Position numbers and translations under genes: made by a program. Shown here piece after piece: positions 36,935-46,170 of a DNA stretch of 64,000 bases. The stretch lies in assembly GCA_947488435.1 (NCBI GenBank), contig CANKZG010000001.1:2472308-2536307 (forward strand). Reading direction: 5' to 3'. This stretch comes from an uncultured Flavobacteriaceae bacterium. Its GTDB lineage: Bacteria > Bacteroidota > Bacteroidia > Flavobacteriales > Flavobacteriaceae. The notes beneath the pieces were generated by a model, which was given only the letters and a program-made list of their open reading frames with translations, ran no database searches and was not told the origin of the DNA. Each line of letters starts with the position of its first letter. The stretch's first letter is position 1.

Positions 36935-37792
36935 TTAATGATCAAAGATTAAATCTTCTGGCATTTTATTCATGTATAAAGTTTCTCCTCTTACTTCTAT
37001 AAGATGCTTAAATGACACCTTATGTGCTAGCGATATTACAAAGCAACGGTCATTTGTTTGTTCTAAAAATTCCTTAAAGCTTTCTAAAGAACTGCTATCA
37101 TTTTCAAATTCATTATTCTTGGTATAGTTATCTAATCTTCGCCATAATTTAGGAAATATAGGTGGCATTTTCGATAAGGAAGCTGCGCCTTCCCATTTTA
37201 CGCCATTCATAGATGTATCTGCTTCCCAAATATTGGCACAATCAAATCTAGCCTTGTTTAAGGCTCCCACAAATACTTGTCTCAAATCAAAAAACAGCGT
37301 ATCATAGAATAGGGGGTATGCATGACCAGTTTTTACCAGTTTATAATTAACGCTTTGCATTACAAATTCAGGTTCCAGGAAAAAGTCAAAATCAACCTGA
37401 GTTGGTATTGGAACATCTGCATTAAAAACAAATGCGATGATTCTTCCATTTGGACCTACTTGGTTCGATAACAGAAATCCTTTTGAGATTGGGTCTTCTG
37501 CTTTTTTACCGTCTTCTGCTTTTTTGTTGCTTTCTGCATCAGGTATTAATAATAATTTTAAATTTTCTTTAGTAGCTGCAGATGAAAATGGTTCTTTTGC
37601 ACGTTTCTCCATGGCATCTATTCCTTCATATCGAAGTCCGATGGTCCCATTTTTAGCATTTATTTTTGGACGTCTCCCATTTCTTTTCAGTCGAAAAACC
37701 AAATCGGGATTATCAGGTTTAAATCTGCAAGAATCTCCATCGGGATCTCCTGTATTGGGCATAAATGTTCCAGAAATTACTTGAAAAGGCAT
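36935..37792 (-). CDS. Staphylococcal-nuclease-like (SNase/TNase) protein, candidate eCIS cargo
   Basis: The 285-residue protein contains an SNase-like OB-fold in its N-terminal half. The residues needed by micrococcal nuclease have clear counterparts: Asp20 in DPDGDS (D21 of nuclease), Arg54, Asp59 and Glu62 in LRYEGIDAME (R35, D40, E43) and Arg117 in NGRIIAFVF (R87). NYKLVKTGHAYPLFY near 150 matches the helix after the barrel. The C-terminal half (about 170-285) is unknown. There is no signal peptide, which is unusual for a secreted nuclease but fits a protein loaded into an injection particle in the cytoplasm. The gene is convergent with the accessory operon after the eCIS. Confidence 0.75.
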   Translation of the reverse strand: MPFQVISGTFMPNTGDPDGDSCRFKPDNPDLVFRLKRNGRRPKINAKNGTIGLRYEGIDAMEKRAKEPFSSAATKENLKLLLIPDAESNKKAEDGKKAEDPISKGFLLSNQVGPNGRIIAFVFNADVPIPTQVDFDFFLEPEFVMQSVNYKLVKTGHAYPLFYDTLFFDLRQVFVGALNKARFDCANIWEADTSMNGVKWEGAASLSKMPPIFPKLWRRLDNYTKNNEFENDSSSLESFKEFLEQTNDRCFVISLAHKVSFKHLIEVRGETLYMNKMPEDLIFDH

Positions 37793-37869
37793 AGTACGTT
37801 TTTTTATAAGTTAAACATATTGCTATCCAATACTTGAAACAAGCGTATTAATACCTGATTTACTTCACT

Positions 37870-39375
37870 TTATTGCGGATCTATTGGTTTGGTTTCTGCC
37901 TTAGATGGATATAATTTAGTAAAAATCCATCCCGCGATCATTGCCAATAGAAAAGATGGCGCTAAAACATCTAGTTTTTCAAAATAAACACCAATATTAG
38001 CTAAACTTTGAAAACCAAACTTAAATATGGGTACAGATAAAAAACCTGTGATCATGGAAGCAATAGCACCTTTTTCAGAATAATTCTTCCAAAAAAGAGA
38101 AAGTATTATTACAGGGCAGAAGGTAGCGGCAATTCCTGACCATCCGAAAATCACAAACCAAAAAATAGTACGATCGGGTGATAATACCGCAACGGTAAAT
38201 GAAAGTCCCAAGGCGAACAAAGCCATACCTAAGGTTACCCATTTGGAAATTTTTGCCAGTCTATCATCCGTGAGCTCTGGTCTAAATATTTTCTGATAAA
38301 AATCGCGAGTTATAGCACTTGAAGCTACAATTAACAACGAATCGATGGTAGACATAATCGCTGAAAGTACAATAGCGATATAAACGCCAATAAGTGCGAC
38401 AGGTAAAACGTTTTCTACCACAACAATCAAAACATTTTCCCCACCGATACCTAATACAGCTTCGGCATCTTGACCTACTTCAGTAAAAAGATAGCGTCCT
38501 AAGAGTCCTATAGTAACGGCTGCAGCATCCGTCAGTACTGTGAAAATTACGGCAACCCATCTACCTCTATTGATTTCTTGTTCGTTTTTAATTGCCATAA
38601 AACGAACATAAATCTGAGGCGAGCCCAGAAAACCTAGACCAATCATTGCAAAACCTAATAGGGTAAATACATTAATCCATGGATCAGCACTTGTACCCCA
38701 TATATTAAGTAAATTAGGATCAATTTCCCGCAGACCACTTATAAATTCAGAACCATTTTCAATGGAGAACCAGGCAATTAGCGGTAATAAGAGTAATCCA
38801 AAGAACATCATTAAACCTTGGAAGAAATCAGACCATACAGCGGCCAAAAAGCCGCCAATAAATATATAAGCGACTACAATTACAAACCCTATTAAGGCAC
38901 CTGTATAATAATTGATACCAATAAGGGATTCAAATGCTTTACCTGTAGTATCAATTTGTGCGCTTACATAGATAACAACAAAAACAGACAAAGCTGTAGC
39001 TGCTATACTGCGTAAAAGATTCGTTTTGGGTTGAAATCTTCCTTCCAAATAATCTGGAATAGTGATGGCATTGTATTTATCACTTAATCTTTTAAAGGGT
39101 TTAGCCATAAAAAACCAGGACAAAGCCACACCTAATACCTCCCCTAAAACAACCCAATATGCCGAGACACCTGCAATAGCTCCCATTCCAGTTAGGCCCA
39201 ATAGTAACCAACCTGATTCTCCTGTAGCTCTTGCCGAAAAGGCGGCAGCCCAATATCCTACATTTTTTCCACCTAAATAATAATCACTGAGTCCTTTTAC
39301 TTTTCGAGAAGCAAAAATTCCAATCAGAAATAAAATAATAAAATAGATGCCAAGGATGATAAATTTTGTAATCAT
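37870..39375 (-). CDS. putP: Sodium:solute symporter, PutP (proline) type
   Basis: The 501-residue protein has about 13 transmembrane helices and the SSS family motifs, including FSARATGESGWLLLGLTG (near residue 48), GGFLAAVWSDFFQGLMM (near 174) and IAIVLSAIMSTIDSLLIVAS (near 330). PutP imports L-proline with Na+. The overall match is good, but other SSS substrates cannot be excluded from motifs alone. It stands alone and is not linked to a proline dehydrogenase gene here. Confidence 0.82.
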   Translation of the reverse strand: MITKFIILGIYFIILFLIGIFASRKVKGLSDYYLGGKNVGYWAAAFSARATGESGWLLLGLTGMGAIAGVSAYWVVLGEVLGVALSWFFMAKPFKRLSDKYNAITIPDYLEGRFQPKTNLLRSIAATALSVFVVIYVSAQIDTTGKAFESLIGINYYTGALIGFVIVVAYIFIGGFLAAVWSDFFQGLMMFFGLLLLPLIAWFSIENGSEFISGLREIDPNLLNIWGTSADPWINVFTLLGFAMIGLGFLGSPQIYVRFMAIKNEQEINRGRWVAVIFTVLTDAAAVTIGLLGRYLFTEVGQDAEAVLGIGGENVLIVVVENVLPVALIGVYIAIVLSAIMSTIDSLLIVASSAITRDFYQKIFRPELTDDRLAKISKWVTLGMALFALGLSFTVAVLSPDRTIFWFVIFGWSGIAATFCPVIILSLFWKNYSEKGAIASMITGFLSVPIFKFGFQSLANIGVYFEKLDVLAPSFLLAMIAGWIFTKLYPSKAETKPIDPQ

Positions 39376-39637
39376 ATATTTTAAGTTCAGTTGTCTTACG
39401 AGCTAGCTAAAGATAATGTAAATGAACTGTTCTACGGCTGTGCGAATTCTAATGTATAATGGCTTTAAGGGTTTTTTGTGTTAAAAAATGGCATTAAATG
39501 CAGAATAAAAGGCCATAAATGTTCTTTTTTAAGACAATTCAGATCAAAAAATGCGAAAACCTATGAATTTTTGCTAACAACAGTTTAAAATAATTTTCTA
39601 AAATTTGGTTTAAATTAAAATCTCAAAATCTTATCAC

Positions 39638-40879
39638 ATGAAGAATGCTATCACCTACAAAGCAGCGTTTGGATGTATTATAATCTTATTTTGCTGCACC
39701 TTAACTGCACAGCAATCGGCTATATTTGATACAAATACTTCAGATCCTTTTGAAGCTCATAAAAGAAAAGTAAATTATCAGGAATTAAAAGGACTGGGTT
39801 ACAAAGATGTTGAAATATTTGAAGACTTAGCCAATGCAAATTTTTTAATGGAAAACTATGAAACGGCCTTGTTTTGGTATGAGAAACTGTTGACTATAGA
39901 TAAAAATAAGGTTCAAAAAACAAATCATCAGGAGCGCTATAAATTTGCACTAGAAAAAGCTGGACGAATAGCCGATTCGGGAGTATCTGCTTCTAAAGAT
40001 TGGCAGGCCGAAATACGCAAAAATTACGAAACCGCACAAGAACCCGTAGTAGCGAGTAATCGTAACATAGCTATTGATCAGAAAGGAACTTATTTTTTAG
40101 AAAATCAGATCTTGGCAGATAATAGTACTACAAAACTGGGAAGTAAAGATTTTGATAAGCAACAAGCTTATAAGGCACCTATAGCGATAACCGCAGATGG
40201 AAAAACGGCCTATTTTAGTAAAATTATTTATGAAAAACCAGAATATGGTATTTTCTCAAAAAAGGAAAAGGTTCATAAAATTTTTAGAGCGAATAACATC
40301 AACGGTCAGTGGCGAAATGTGAAACAAATAGCAGTATGTCCTAAAAACTTTTCTGCGCAACATCCTAGCATTTCTCCGGATGGCAAGCGGTTATTTTTCG
40401 CTTCCAATATGCCGGGCACCTATGGAGCCTTTGATATTTATGTTGCGAAAATACATAAAGATGGCAGTTTAGGTGTAGCCAGAAATTTAGGAGATAAAGT
40501 AAATACGAAGAAAGATGATTTGTACCCAAATCTCGTAGGTGGGTCTACCTTGTTTTTTGCATCTGCAGGGCACAAAGGTTATGGTGGACTTGATGTACAC
40601 ATGGCTCAGGTGGGACAGAATAATGTAGGACTTTCCGTAAACTTAGGAAGCTCCATTAATAGTAAAGACGATGATTTTTCAATTTATCTTATGACCGAAA
40701 AAGGACTGGGCTACGTAATCTCCAATCGGGGAGAAAATAAAGAAACAATACGTAGCGTAGCATTCTCTTATGATCATAAGAAGAATAAGTTAATCAACGA
40801 AAAAGAGTATAATATTCTTGCTGCACTCAACAACAATTTAAAAGTAGATTATACCACTTCTGTTTTCGAAGACGAATAG
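39638..40879 (+). CDS. PD40-repeat (TolB-like propeller) protein, partner of PorP/SprF-like protein
   Basis: The 413-residue protein has a signal peptide (cleavage near TAQQS), a TPR-like helical part (about 35-110: DLANANFLMENYETALFWYE) and PD40/WD40-like beta-propeller repeats (HPSISPDGKRLFFASNMPG, then GAFDIYVAKI and DDLYPNLVGGSTLFFASAGH). In Flavobacteria such proteins usually end in an OmpA peptidoglycan-binding domain and pair with PorP/SprF proteins. This one has no OmpA domain. It comes 164 bases before the PorP/SprF gene. Confidence 0.78.
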   Translation: MKNAITYKAAFGCIIILFCCTLTAQQSAIFDTNTSDPFEAHKRKVNYQELKGLGYKDVEIFEDLANANFLMENYETALFWYEKLLTIDKNKVQKTNHQERYKFALEKAGRIADSGVSASKDWQAEIRKNYETAQEPVVASNRNIAIDQKGTYFLENQILADNSTTKLGSKDFDKQQAYKAPIAITADGKTAYFSKIIYEKPEYGIFSKKEKVHKIFRANNINGQWRNVKQIAVCPKNFSAQHPSISPDGKRLFFASNMPGTYGAFDIYVAKIHKDGSLGVARNLGDKVNTKKDDLYPNLVGGSTLFFASAGHKGYGGLDVHMAQVGQNNVGLSVNLGSSINSKDDDFSIYLMTEKGLGYVISNRGENKETIRSVAFSYDHKKNKLINEKEYNILAALNNNLKVDYTTSVFEDE

Positions 40880-41043
40880 ACCGCAATGATACTGATGATC
40901 TTTGAAAACAGGCAGGGTTCATTCGTATCAAGATAAACGAACCTATTTAATAGGTGTCATTAATGCTTACATCTCAAAAGAAATTTTGACCAAACGATAT
41001 AAGCGCAACGCATACCCATAGCATAATATTAAAGTTTACAAAA

Positions 41044-42738
41044 ATGAGCGTTACTACCACTATAAAAAACAGGATATGTTTCCTCCTAATAGGTTATCTG
41101 ATCTTCAGTATACAGACCGCTTTTGGTCAGGAAACTAACTTTGATTTAAATTCGAGAAGTACTTATCACAATCAGTTATTTTTCAATCGATTTTTAATAA
41201 ATCCAACGTTTTCCTTAGTGGGGGAGGAGAAATCATACCTTAATATCTTGCATAGAAATCAATATGCAACCTTCGAAGATAATAACCAAAACTACTTTGT
41301 GGGTCTTAGCCATAAACTCAATGAGAATACTGCCTTAGGTTTAGGGGTTTATAGCCAGTGGGAGGGAGTAGTTCAAGAATTTGGATTTAATGCAAATTAT
41401 GCCAGAGCAGTGCGATTGGGTGCGAAGAGCAAACTTACTTTTGGGATTAACGTAAACTATTTTAATGTAGGATTAGACAAAAATCGCATTACAGCAACAG
41501 CGAATGATCCTGAAATACTCAATGCTCAAAATGAGAGTAAAATAGCCATACAACCCGGAGTTACCTTATCTACTGGGAAGTTCGACTTTGGATTAACGGT
41601 AGATGATTTTTTTAGTTACAATCAGACTACGAACGGTTTTGCAACGAACTTTACAGATAAAAACGTCCGGGCATCCATTCAATATACGCATGCTTTTGAT
41701 GCATCGCGCGGTTTGTTTGAAGACGCAAAACTAAAACCTCTAGTTCAAATAGGAAGAAATCAGAATAATAGCCTAGCTTATATTGGAGCCTTGCTACTGG
41801 ATTTACCAAAATATGGGTGGTTACAAACGACGATTGATGACGAGCATGGCGTATCTATGGGGTTTGGTGTAAATCTTAACAAGAAAATGTCTATTGGGTA
41901 TTTGTTAGAAAAGGATATTGCCCAGGATGACGTTGACCTAGGATTGAATCATGAAGTTTCTTTGGCGTACACTTTTAAAAATACCAACGCTTCTGCAAAT
42001 AATAATGTAGCTAGTTCAGATGATGAAAAAGTAGATGGAATTATACGTAATTATGAGGAACAAATATTAAAATTAATAGCGGATAATAACAAATTACAAG
42101 ACAAACTAAAGACTTCTAATGGAACTTCATCAAGAAAAAGTGTTACGGAAATTGAAGACCCAAATACCCTTGCCTATCAAAATAGTTTGGTATTAGATGA
42201 ACTTATTTTAAGACAAGATTCTATTGAAGCTGCTCGCACAGCAGAATTTGAACATCGATTTGAAACAATGGTAAGACTGCTGCGGCACGATGTAAAGCAA
42301 CAAACACAACCGTTGCGAGCAAATACGAATAGCATACCAGAGAATAATCTGGTTTCTAGTGTTAATGAGTTTAAATCGACAAGAGATCTCGATCCTGAAA
42401 ATAACAAAAAAACCTTCGAGAAACTTCCCATTAAAGTATTGGATCGCGAAGATATTATAGGAGGAGAATCCGGTTACTATGTGATTGCAAACGTTTACAA
42501 AACGAAAAAATATTTAGACTCCTTCATGAAAAAACTAAAAGAGCAAGGATTGAATGCCAAGAAATTCTACAATAAGGAAAATGGATTGTATTATGTTTAT
42601 TTGGCGGACTTTAATTACAAAAAAGATGCCGAAGAAGCTTTTGTATCTAACCTAAATGGTAAGTATCAAGAAGAAAAATGGATTATGGAAATTACTAGCG
42701 AAAACTCAGCTATGGTAAGCAATATATACGAAGATTAG
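41044..42738 (+). CDS. PorP/SprF-family type IX secretion membrane protein with C-terminal SPOR domain
   Basis: The 564-residue protein begins with a signal peptide (cleavage near FGQET). A PorP/SprF outer-membrane beta-barrel follows (about 30-315), with YHNQLFFNRFLINPTFSLVG at the start and YGWLQTTIDDEHGVSMGFGVN later. A coiled coil then occupies about 330-430, and a C-terminal SPOR-like domain about 475-550 (YYVIANVYKTKKYLDSFMKK, then YYVYLADFNYKKDAEEAF). SPOR domains bind denuded peptidoglycan. The fusion may take over the wall-anchoring done by OmpA in the usual partner. It may help deliver or anchor surface adhesins such as gliding-related proteins. Confidence 0.82.
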   Translation: MSVTTTIKNRICFLLIGYLIFSIQTAFGQETNFDLNSRSTYHNQLFFNRFLINPTFSLVGEEKSYLNILHRNQYATFEDNNQNYFVGLSHKLNENTALGLGVYSQWEGVVQEFGFNANYARAVRLGAKSKLTFGINVNYFNVGLDKNRITATANDPEILNAQNESKIAIQPGVTLSTGKFDFGLTVDDFFSYNQTTNGFATNFTDKNVRASIQYTHAFDASRGLFEDAKLKPLVQIGRNQNNSLAYIGALLLDLPKYGWLQTTIDDEHGVSMGFGVNLNKKMSIGYLLEKDIAQDDVDLGLNHEVSLAYTFKNTNASANNNVASSDDEKVDGIIRNYEEQILKLIADNNKLQDKLKTSNGTSSRKSVTEIEDPNTLAYQNSLVLDELILRQDSIEAARTAEFEHRFETMVRLLRHDVKQQTQPLRANTNSIPENNLVSSVNEFKSTRDLDPENNKKTFEKLPIKVLDREDIIGGESGYYVIANVYKTKKYLDSFMKKLKEQGLNAKKFYNKENGLYYVYLADFNYKKDAEEAFVSNLNGKYQEEKWIMEITSENSAMVSNIYED

Positions 42739-43396
42739 TGGGAGGAGAACACTAAAAATTACCAATATATTCCAGCTCGATTTAACTGTCTGAATGCCGG
42801 GGATTAATTCAAAAGATTAGTTTATTTAGAGGAAGAATTGGGTTGGAATATGGTAATTTAAATGAATATAAGCTTGCATTTTAACGAAAACACCTACAAA
42901 AATTGTTTAGTTTAACAAAAATTTTAATACATTGGTTCATGTAAAATATTAATCCCCCGCTACATGAAATCTTATCTTAACCTCAAGAAGAACACTAAAA
43001 GGAGTACCAATCTAGGTACAAATCAAAAAAGCCATTCCGTATATACTATGCGGAATGGCTTTTTAATTAATGGTAATATATCCCATTTTTTTCATAACCC
43101 TACCTAACACTTTTAGGTAAATTAATCTTTAAGTGTAAAGCCGTTTAATTTTATCATATATTTTAGTACATGCTACAGGCAAAAGGATGGGCCTATTGTC
43201 TATAGTTAAAATTAAATATAGCTTAAATTACTGCTTGATGATCTCTGCCTAATACTAGGCGAATACCTCGCTACACTTAAAAGTCAAAAAACGTTCCATT
43301 AGTTCTATGGAATGCGGATAACTACTTTATAAATTTAATCAGGATGCTTCGCTATTATTTGAACGATAGGGCGAGGCTCCATCAAAACTCTATACT
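42739..43396. other. Long intergenic region
   Basis: This 658-base gap contains the terminator at 43025-43064 and no other gene that I can support. A 47-codon frame from 42964 overlaps that terminator and has no family resemblance. Confidence 0.5.
43025..43064. terminator. Strong hairpin terminator
   Basis: AAAAAAGCCATTCCG and CGGAATGGCTTTTT form a 13-14 bp perfect stem with a 12-base loop and T/A tails on both sides, so it can work in either direction. It lies about 290 bases past the PorP/SprF gene, which suggests a long 3' untranslated region. Confidence 0.88.
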
Positions 43397-44026
43397 ATGA
43401 AAACGAGTATTTCAAGAATTATTGTTATTGATAGTGACGTATTGTATCATAAAGAATACGAACGCTATTTTGAAAAGTACCCGGATTATGATTTAATTAG
43501 AATTTATGTTTGCATTGAAGATGCATTATCAGAATACCGAAAAACAAAGCCCGATATTATTGTATCGGAAGTAGCGCTACCTTTTGTATCGGGAATAGAA
43601 GGTATTAAATTGTTTAAGCGAAAAAACCCGAATGTAAAAGTAATTATGATTAGTGATGGTAATGATTTTGAACTGATAAAAAAAGCTTTCAAAAATGGCG
43701 CTAATGGTTATCTCACCAAACCGATTAACAAAAAACGATTGTATCGCGGGTTAAATTCGGTAAAACACGAAGGAGTTACCATGAGCAATGATATTGTGAA
43801 AAAGGTAATTGCCATGTTCCAAAGAAAGACCTATAAGTTCTTTTCGGAGCGGGAAAATCAGATTGTCGATTACCTATGTCAAGGAGGTACCTATAAAACA
43901 ATTGCAGACAAATTATCGGTAACCACAAGTACCATTAATTTTCACATTCAGAACATTTATTTAAAACTGGATGTTAATTCGAAATCTGAAGCATTGATGA
44001 AATTAAAAGAATTGGAAACATCATGA
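43397..44026 (+). CDS. Orphan LuxR-type response regulator with Glu at the phosphorylation site
   Basis: The 209-residue protein has a receiver domain (residues 5-120) and a LuxR helix-turn-helix (about 145-205: FFSERENQIVDYLCQGGTYKT and VTTSTINFHIQNIYLKL). The acidic pocket (IDSD) and the late Lys (YLTKPINKKR) are kept, but the phospho-acceptor position reads IIVSEVALP with Glu58 in place of Asp. It may be always active or controlled in another way. There is no kinase gene next to it. A clear terminator follows at 44120. Confidence 0.9.
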   Translation: MKTSISRIIVIDSDVLYHKEYERYFEKYPDYDLIRIYVCIEDALSEYRKTKPDIIVSEVALPFVSGIEGIKLFKRKNPNVKVIMISDGNDFELIKKAFKNGANGYLTKPINKKRLYRGLNSVKHEGVTMSNDIVKKVIAMFQRKTYKFFSERENQIVDYLCQGGTYKTIADKLSVTTSTINFHIQNIYLKLDVNSKSEALMKLKELETS

Positions 44027-44119
44027 AGAGATAGCAGTACAATGATCAGTATGTAATTCATATGTGCCATAGATTACATCCCCAAATGTCTTCGTATTGA
44101 CTTAATCATCATGATATAA

Positions 44120-44147
44120 AACCAAACAGAAATGTTTGGTTTTTTTT
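44120..44147 (+). terminator. Terminator of the orphan response regulator gene
   Basis: AACCAAACA and TGTTTGGTT form a 9-bp stem with a GAAA loop, followed by a run of T. Confidence 0.88.
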
Positions 44148-44199
44148 GATTGAAACTAAAAGAAAGTTAAACAACTTTCTTATTTTTGCTGCCTCCAAT

Positions 44200-44273
44200 C
44201 GGGATGTGGCGCAGTCCGGTAGCGCACACGGCTGGGGGCCGTGTGGTCGCAGGTTCAAATCCTGTCATCCCGA
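44200..44273 (+). tRNA. tRNA-Pro (anticodon GGG)
   Basis: The cloverleaf can be drawn in full: acceptor CGGGATG/CATCCCG, D stem GCGC/GCGC, anticodon stem CACGG/CCGTG with loop CTGGGGG (anticodon GGG, reading CCC/CCU), T arm GCAGG-TTCAAAT-CCTGT and discriminator A. The CCA end is not encoded. An integrase gene begins about 200 bases downstream, so the 3' end of this tRNA is the likely chromosomal attachment site. Confidence 0.97.
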
Positions 44274-44281
44274 CAAAATCA

Positions 44282-44373
44282 TTTTAATTGACTTTATTTA
44301 ACTACTAACTAAATGAATTTCAGACTTTTAATAAAATTTCATTTCATTTAGTTAGTTTTAAAATCAATTAAAA
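44282..44373. repeat. Long imperfect inverted repeat next to the tRNA/integrase junction
   Basis: The outer arms TTTTAATTGA and TCAATTAAAA and inner arms CTAACTAAATGAA (44305-44317) and TTCATTTAGTTAG (44343-44355) form nested perfect pairs around a 25-base centre. It starts nine bases past the tRNA. It may be the tRNA terminator, or a recombination/excision site of the island. Confidence 0.7.
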
Positions 44374-44479
44374 AGGGAACAATTCGGGAACAAAACAGAA
44401 ACCTTTACTTACCTTTTTTTATGTATCTTTAGTAGTGAAAGCAATGCTTTTGATGTGATTTAACTTTCGTGTTAGGATA

Positions 44480-45730
44480 ATGTTTAACCTAAAACGGGAA
44501 CAAATGAAAACTTCAAGAACTTTTAAGATTCTCTTTCGGCAAATTAAAGCCAGAGGCAAAAACGGAATCGCTCCTATTTATGCGCGAATTACAATAAATG
44601 GTAAACGCGTTGAATTTAATTTAAATCTCCATTATTCAATAGCTGGATGGGATAACAAAATGAGTAGAGTAGTTGGAAGAACTTCTGAAGCCAGAGCCTT
44701 AAACAATGAATTGGATAGTATCAAAACAGAACTTACCGATTGCTATAATCAGTTAAGTAAGGAAGGCAAGTTTATAACTGCCCAATCTGTAAAGGGAAGA
44801 TATCTAGGAACGGACAATAGCCAAGCTACAATCCTAAGTTTAATGGACTATCATAAAGAAAAAATGCAAGATATTTTAACGGAAGGTACTTTAAAAAATT
44901 ACAAAACTACTAGAAAGTACATTAAAGCATTTCTCTCTAATAAGTTAAAAACGTATGATGTTTATGTAGAGGGAATGGACTATAGTTTTCTTGTTGATTT
45001 TGAACAATACTTACGAAATGAAAATAATCATCTAAGTAGACGAAAGCTCAATAATAATGGGATAATGAAGCATATTGAACGGCTAAATAAGTTAATGAAC
45101 TTTGCGGTTAAATTGGAATGGATTAGCAAAAACCCATTTTTACATTATGATTTGAAATTTAGCAAATACAGTAGACCTTTTTTATCTCCTAATGAGTTAA
45201 AGCAATTGGAGGAGGTAGAATTGAAAACAGCTAAGTACAATAATGTCAGGAACATTTTTATTTTTAGTTGTTATACAGGCTTATCATATATCGATATGAA
45301 GCAACTCACCAAGGACAATATTATCTACGGAATTGATGGTAAGCGATGGATTTCATTTTACAGGCAAAAAACTTCGGAACCGGTTAAAGTTCCATTATTA
45401 AGTAAGGCATTAGAGATTTTGGAGAAATATAATGACCCTGAAACTAGATTACTGCCCGTATACTCTAACCAAAAATTGAACACCTATATCAAAGAAATAG
45501 CCTTGCTATGTAATATAAATAAGAATCTTACATGTCACGTTGCCCGCCATACATTTGCAACAACTGTAACGCTCTCCAATGGTGTACCCATAGAAACGGT
45601 ATCAAAATTATTAGGACATACCAAGCTTTCTACCACTCAAATCTATGCTCGGGTAATGGAAGATAAAGTAGGCAAAGACATTAGTCAGTTACAAAATGTC
45701 TTAAATTCAGATACTAGAAATGTATCATAA
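44480..45730 (+). CDS. Tyrosine recombinase/integrase, IntDOT-like
   Basis: The 416-residue protein has an arm-binding domain (10-105), a SAM-like core-binding domain (about 115-215) and the catalytic domain (235-400). Catalytic residues seen are Lys297 (RQKTSE), His353/Arg356 (CHVARHTFAT), His380 (LLGHTKLSTTQ) and Tyr389 (IYAR). The first Arg is replaced by Ser269 in CYTGLSYIDMKQL, as in IntDOT of CTnDOT, which also has Ser there. It would insert the island at tRNA-Pro. The ATG at 44504 (MKTSRTFK) is another possible start and fits family N-termini better. Confidence 0.93.
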   Translation: MFNLKREQMKTSRTFKILFRQIKARGKNGIAPIYARITINGKRVEFNLNLHYSIAGWDNKMSRVVGRTSEARALNNELDSIKTELTDCYNQLSKEGKFITAQSVKGRYLGTDNSQATILSLMDYHKEKMQDILTEGTLKNYKTTRKYIKAFLSNKLKTYDVYVEGMDYSFLVDFEQYLRNENNHLSRRKLNNNGIMKHIERLNKLMNFAVKLEWISKNPFLHYDLKFSKYSRPFLSPNELKQLEEVELKTAKYNNVRNIFIFSCYTGLSYIDMKQLTKDNIIYGIDGKRWISFYRQKTSEPVKVPLLSKALEILEKYNDPETRLLPVYSNQKLNTYIKEIALLCNINKNLTCHVARHTFATTVTLSNGVPIETVSKLLGHTKLSTTQIYARVMEDKVGKDISQLQNVLNSDTRNVS

Positions 45731-46170
45731 TAAATAAATCCTTGCGAATAATTTAAAATGACCTTCCAAAGTATGTTAATATGGGTTTAAGTAAAATTAA
45801 TGTGATTATCTATATATAATTTGAGTATTGAAGGTTAAATCACAAAGAGAGATTATTACAATTATAGTTTGTAGTCTCTTATAATTTAAATTATATTCCT
45901 ACGCCTAGTTACAAACAAGACTGAATATCAATAAAGAACATCATCTCTTAATCTTGCTGAGTTCGAAAAAGTGTAAGAAGAATAAATCAAAGATCTTAAA
46001 GAATCTTACTTTAAATAGTTTATGTGTATGTTTTCAAATAAAAGTGAACTTCCCTTATTACATATAGGTAGTTGTTTTTTATTTCCATTTGCCTTTTAAA
46101 TTTCCTCGATGAATTTTAGCAGTATCATTTTCGAGTTTAGCAATCTACCTTCGATATGGAGCATTCTCTT
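45731..46170. other. Degenerate island DNA
   Basis: I see no intact gene between the integrase and the relaxase remnant. The bases next to 46170 on the minus strand continue in an open frame for about 25 codons after the remnant's stop, probably decayed 3' sequence of the same gene. Confidence 0.4.

Noticed and set aside
42964-43110. 47-codon frame starting ATGAAATCTTATC
   Set aside because: It runs through the strong terminator hairpin at 43025-43064 and has no similarity to known proteins.
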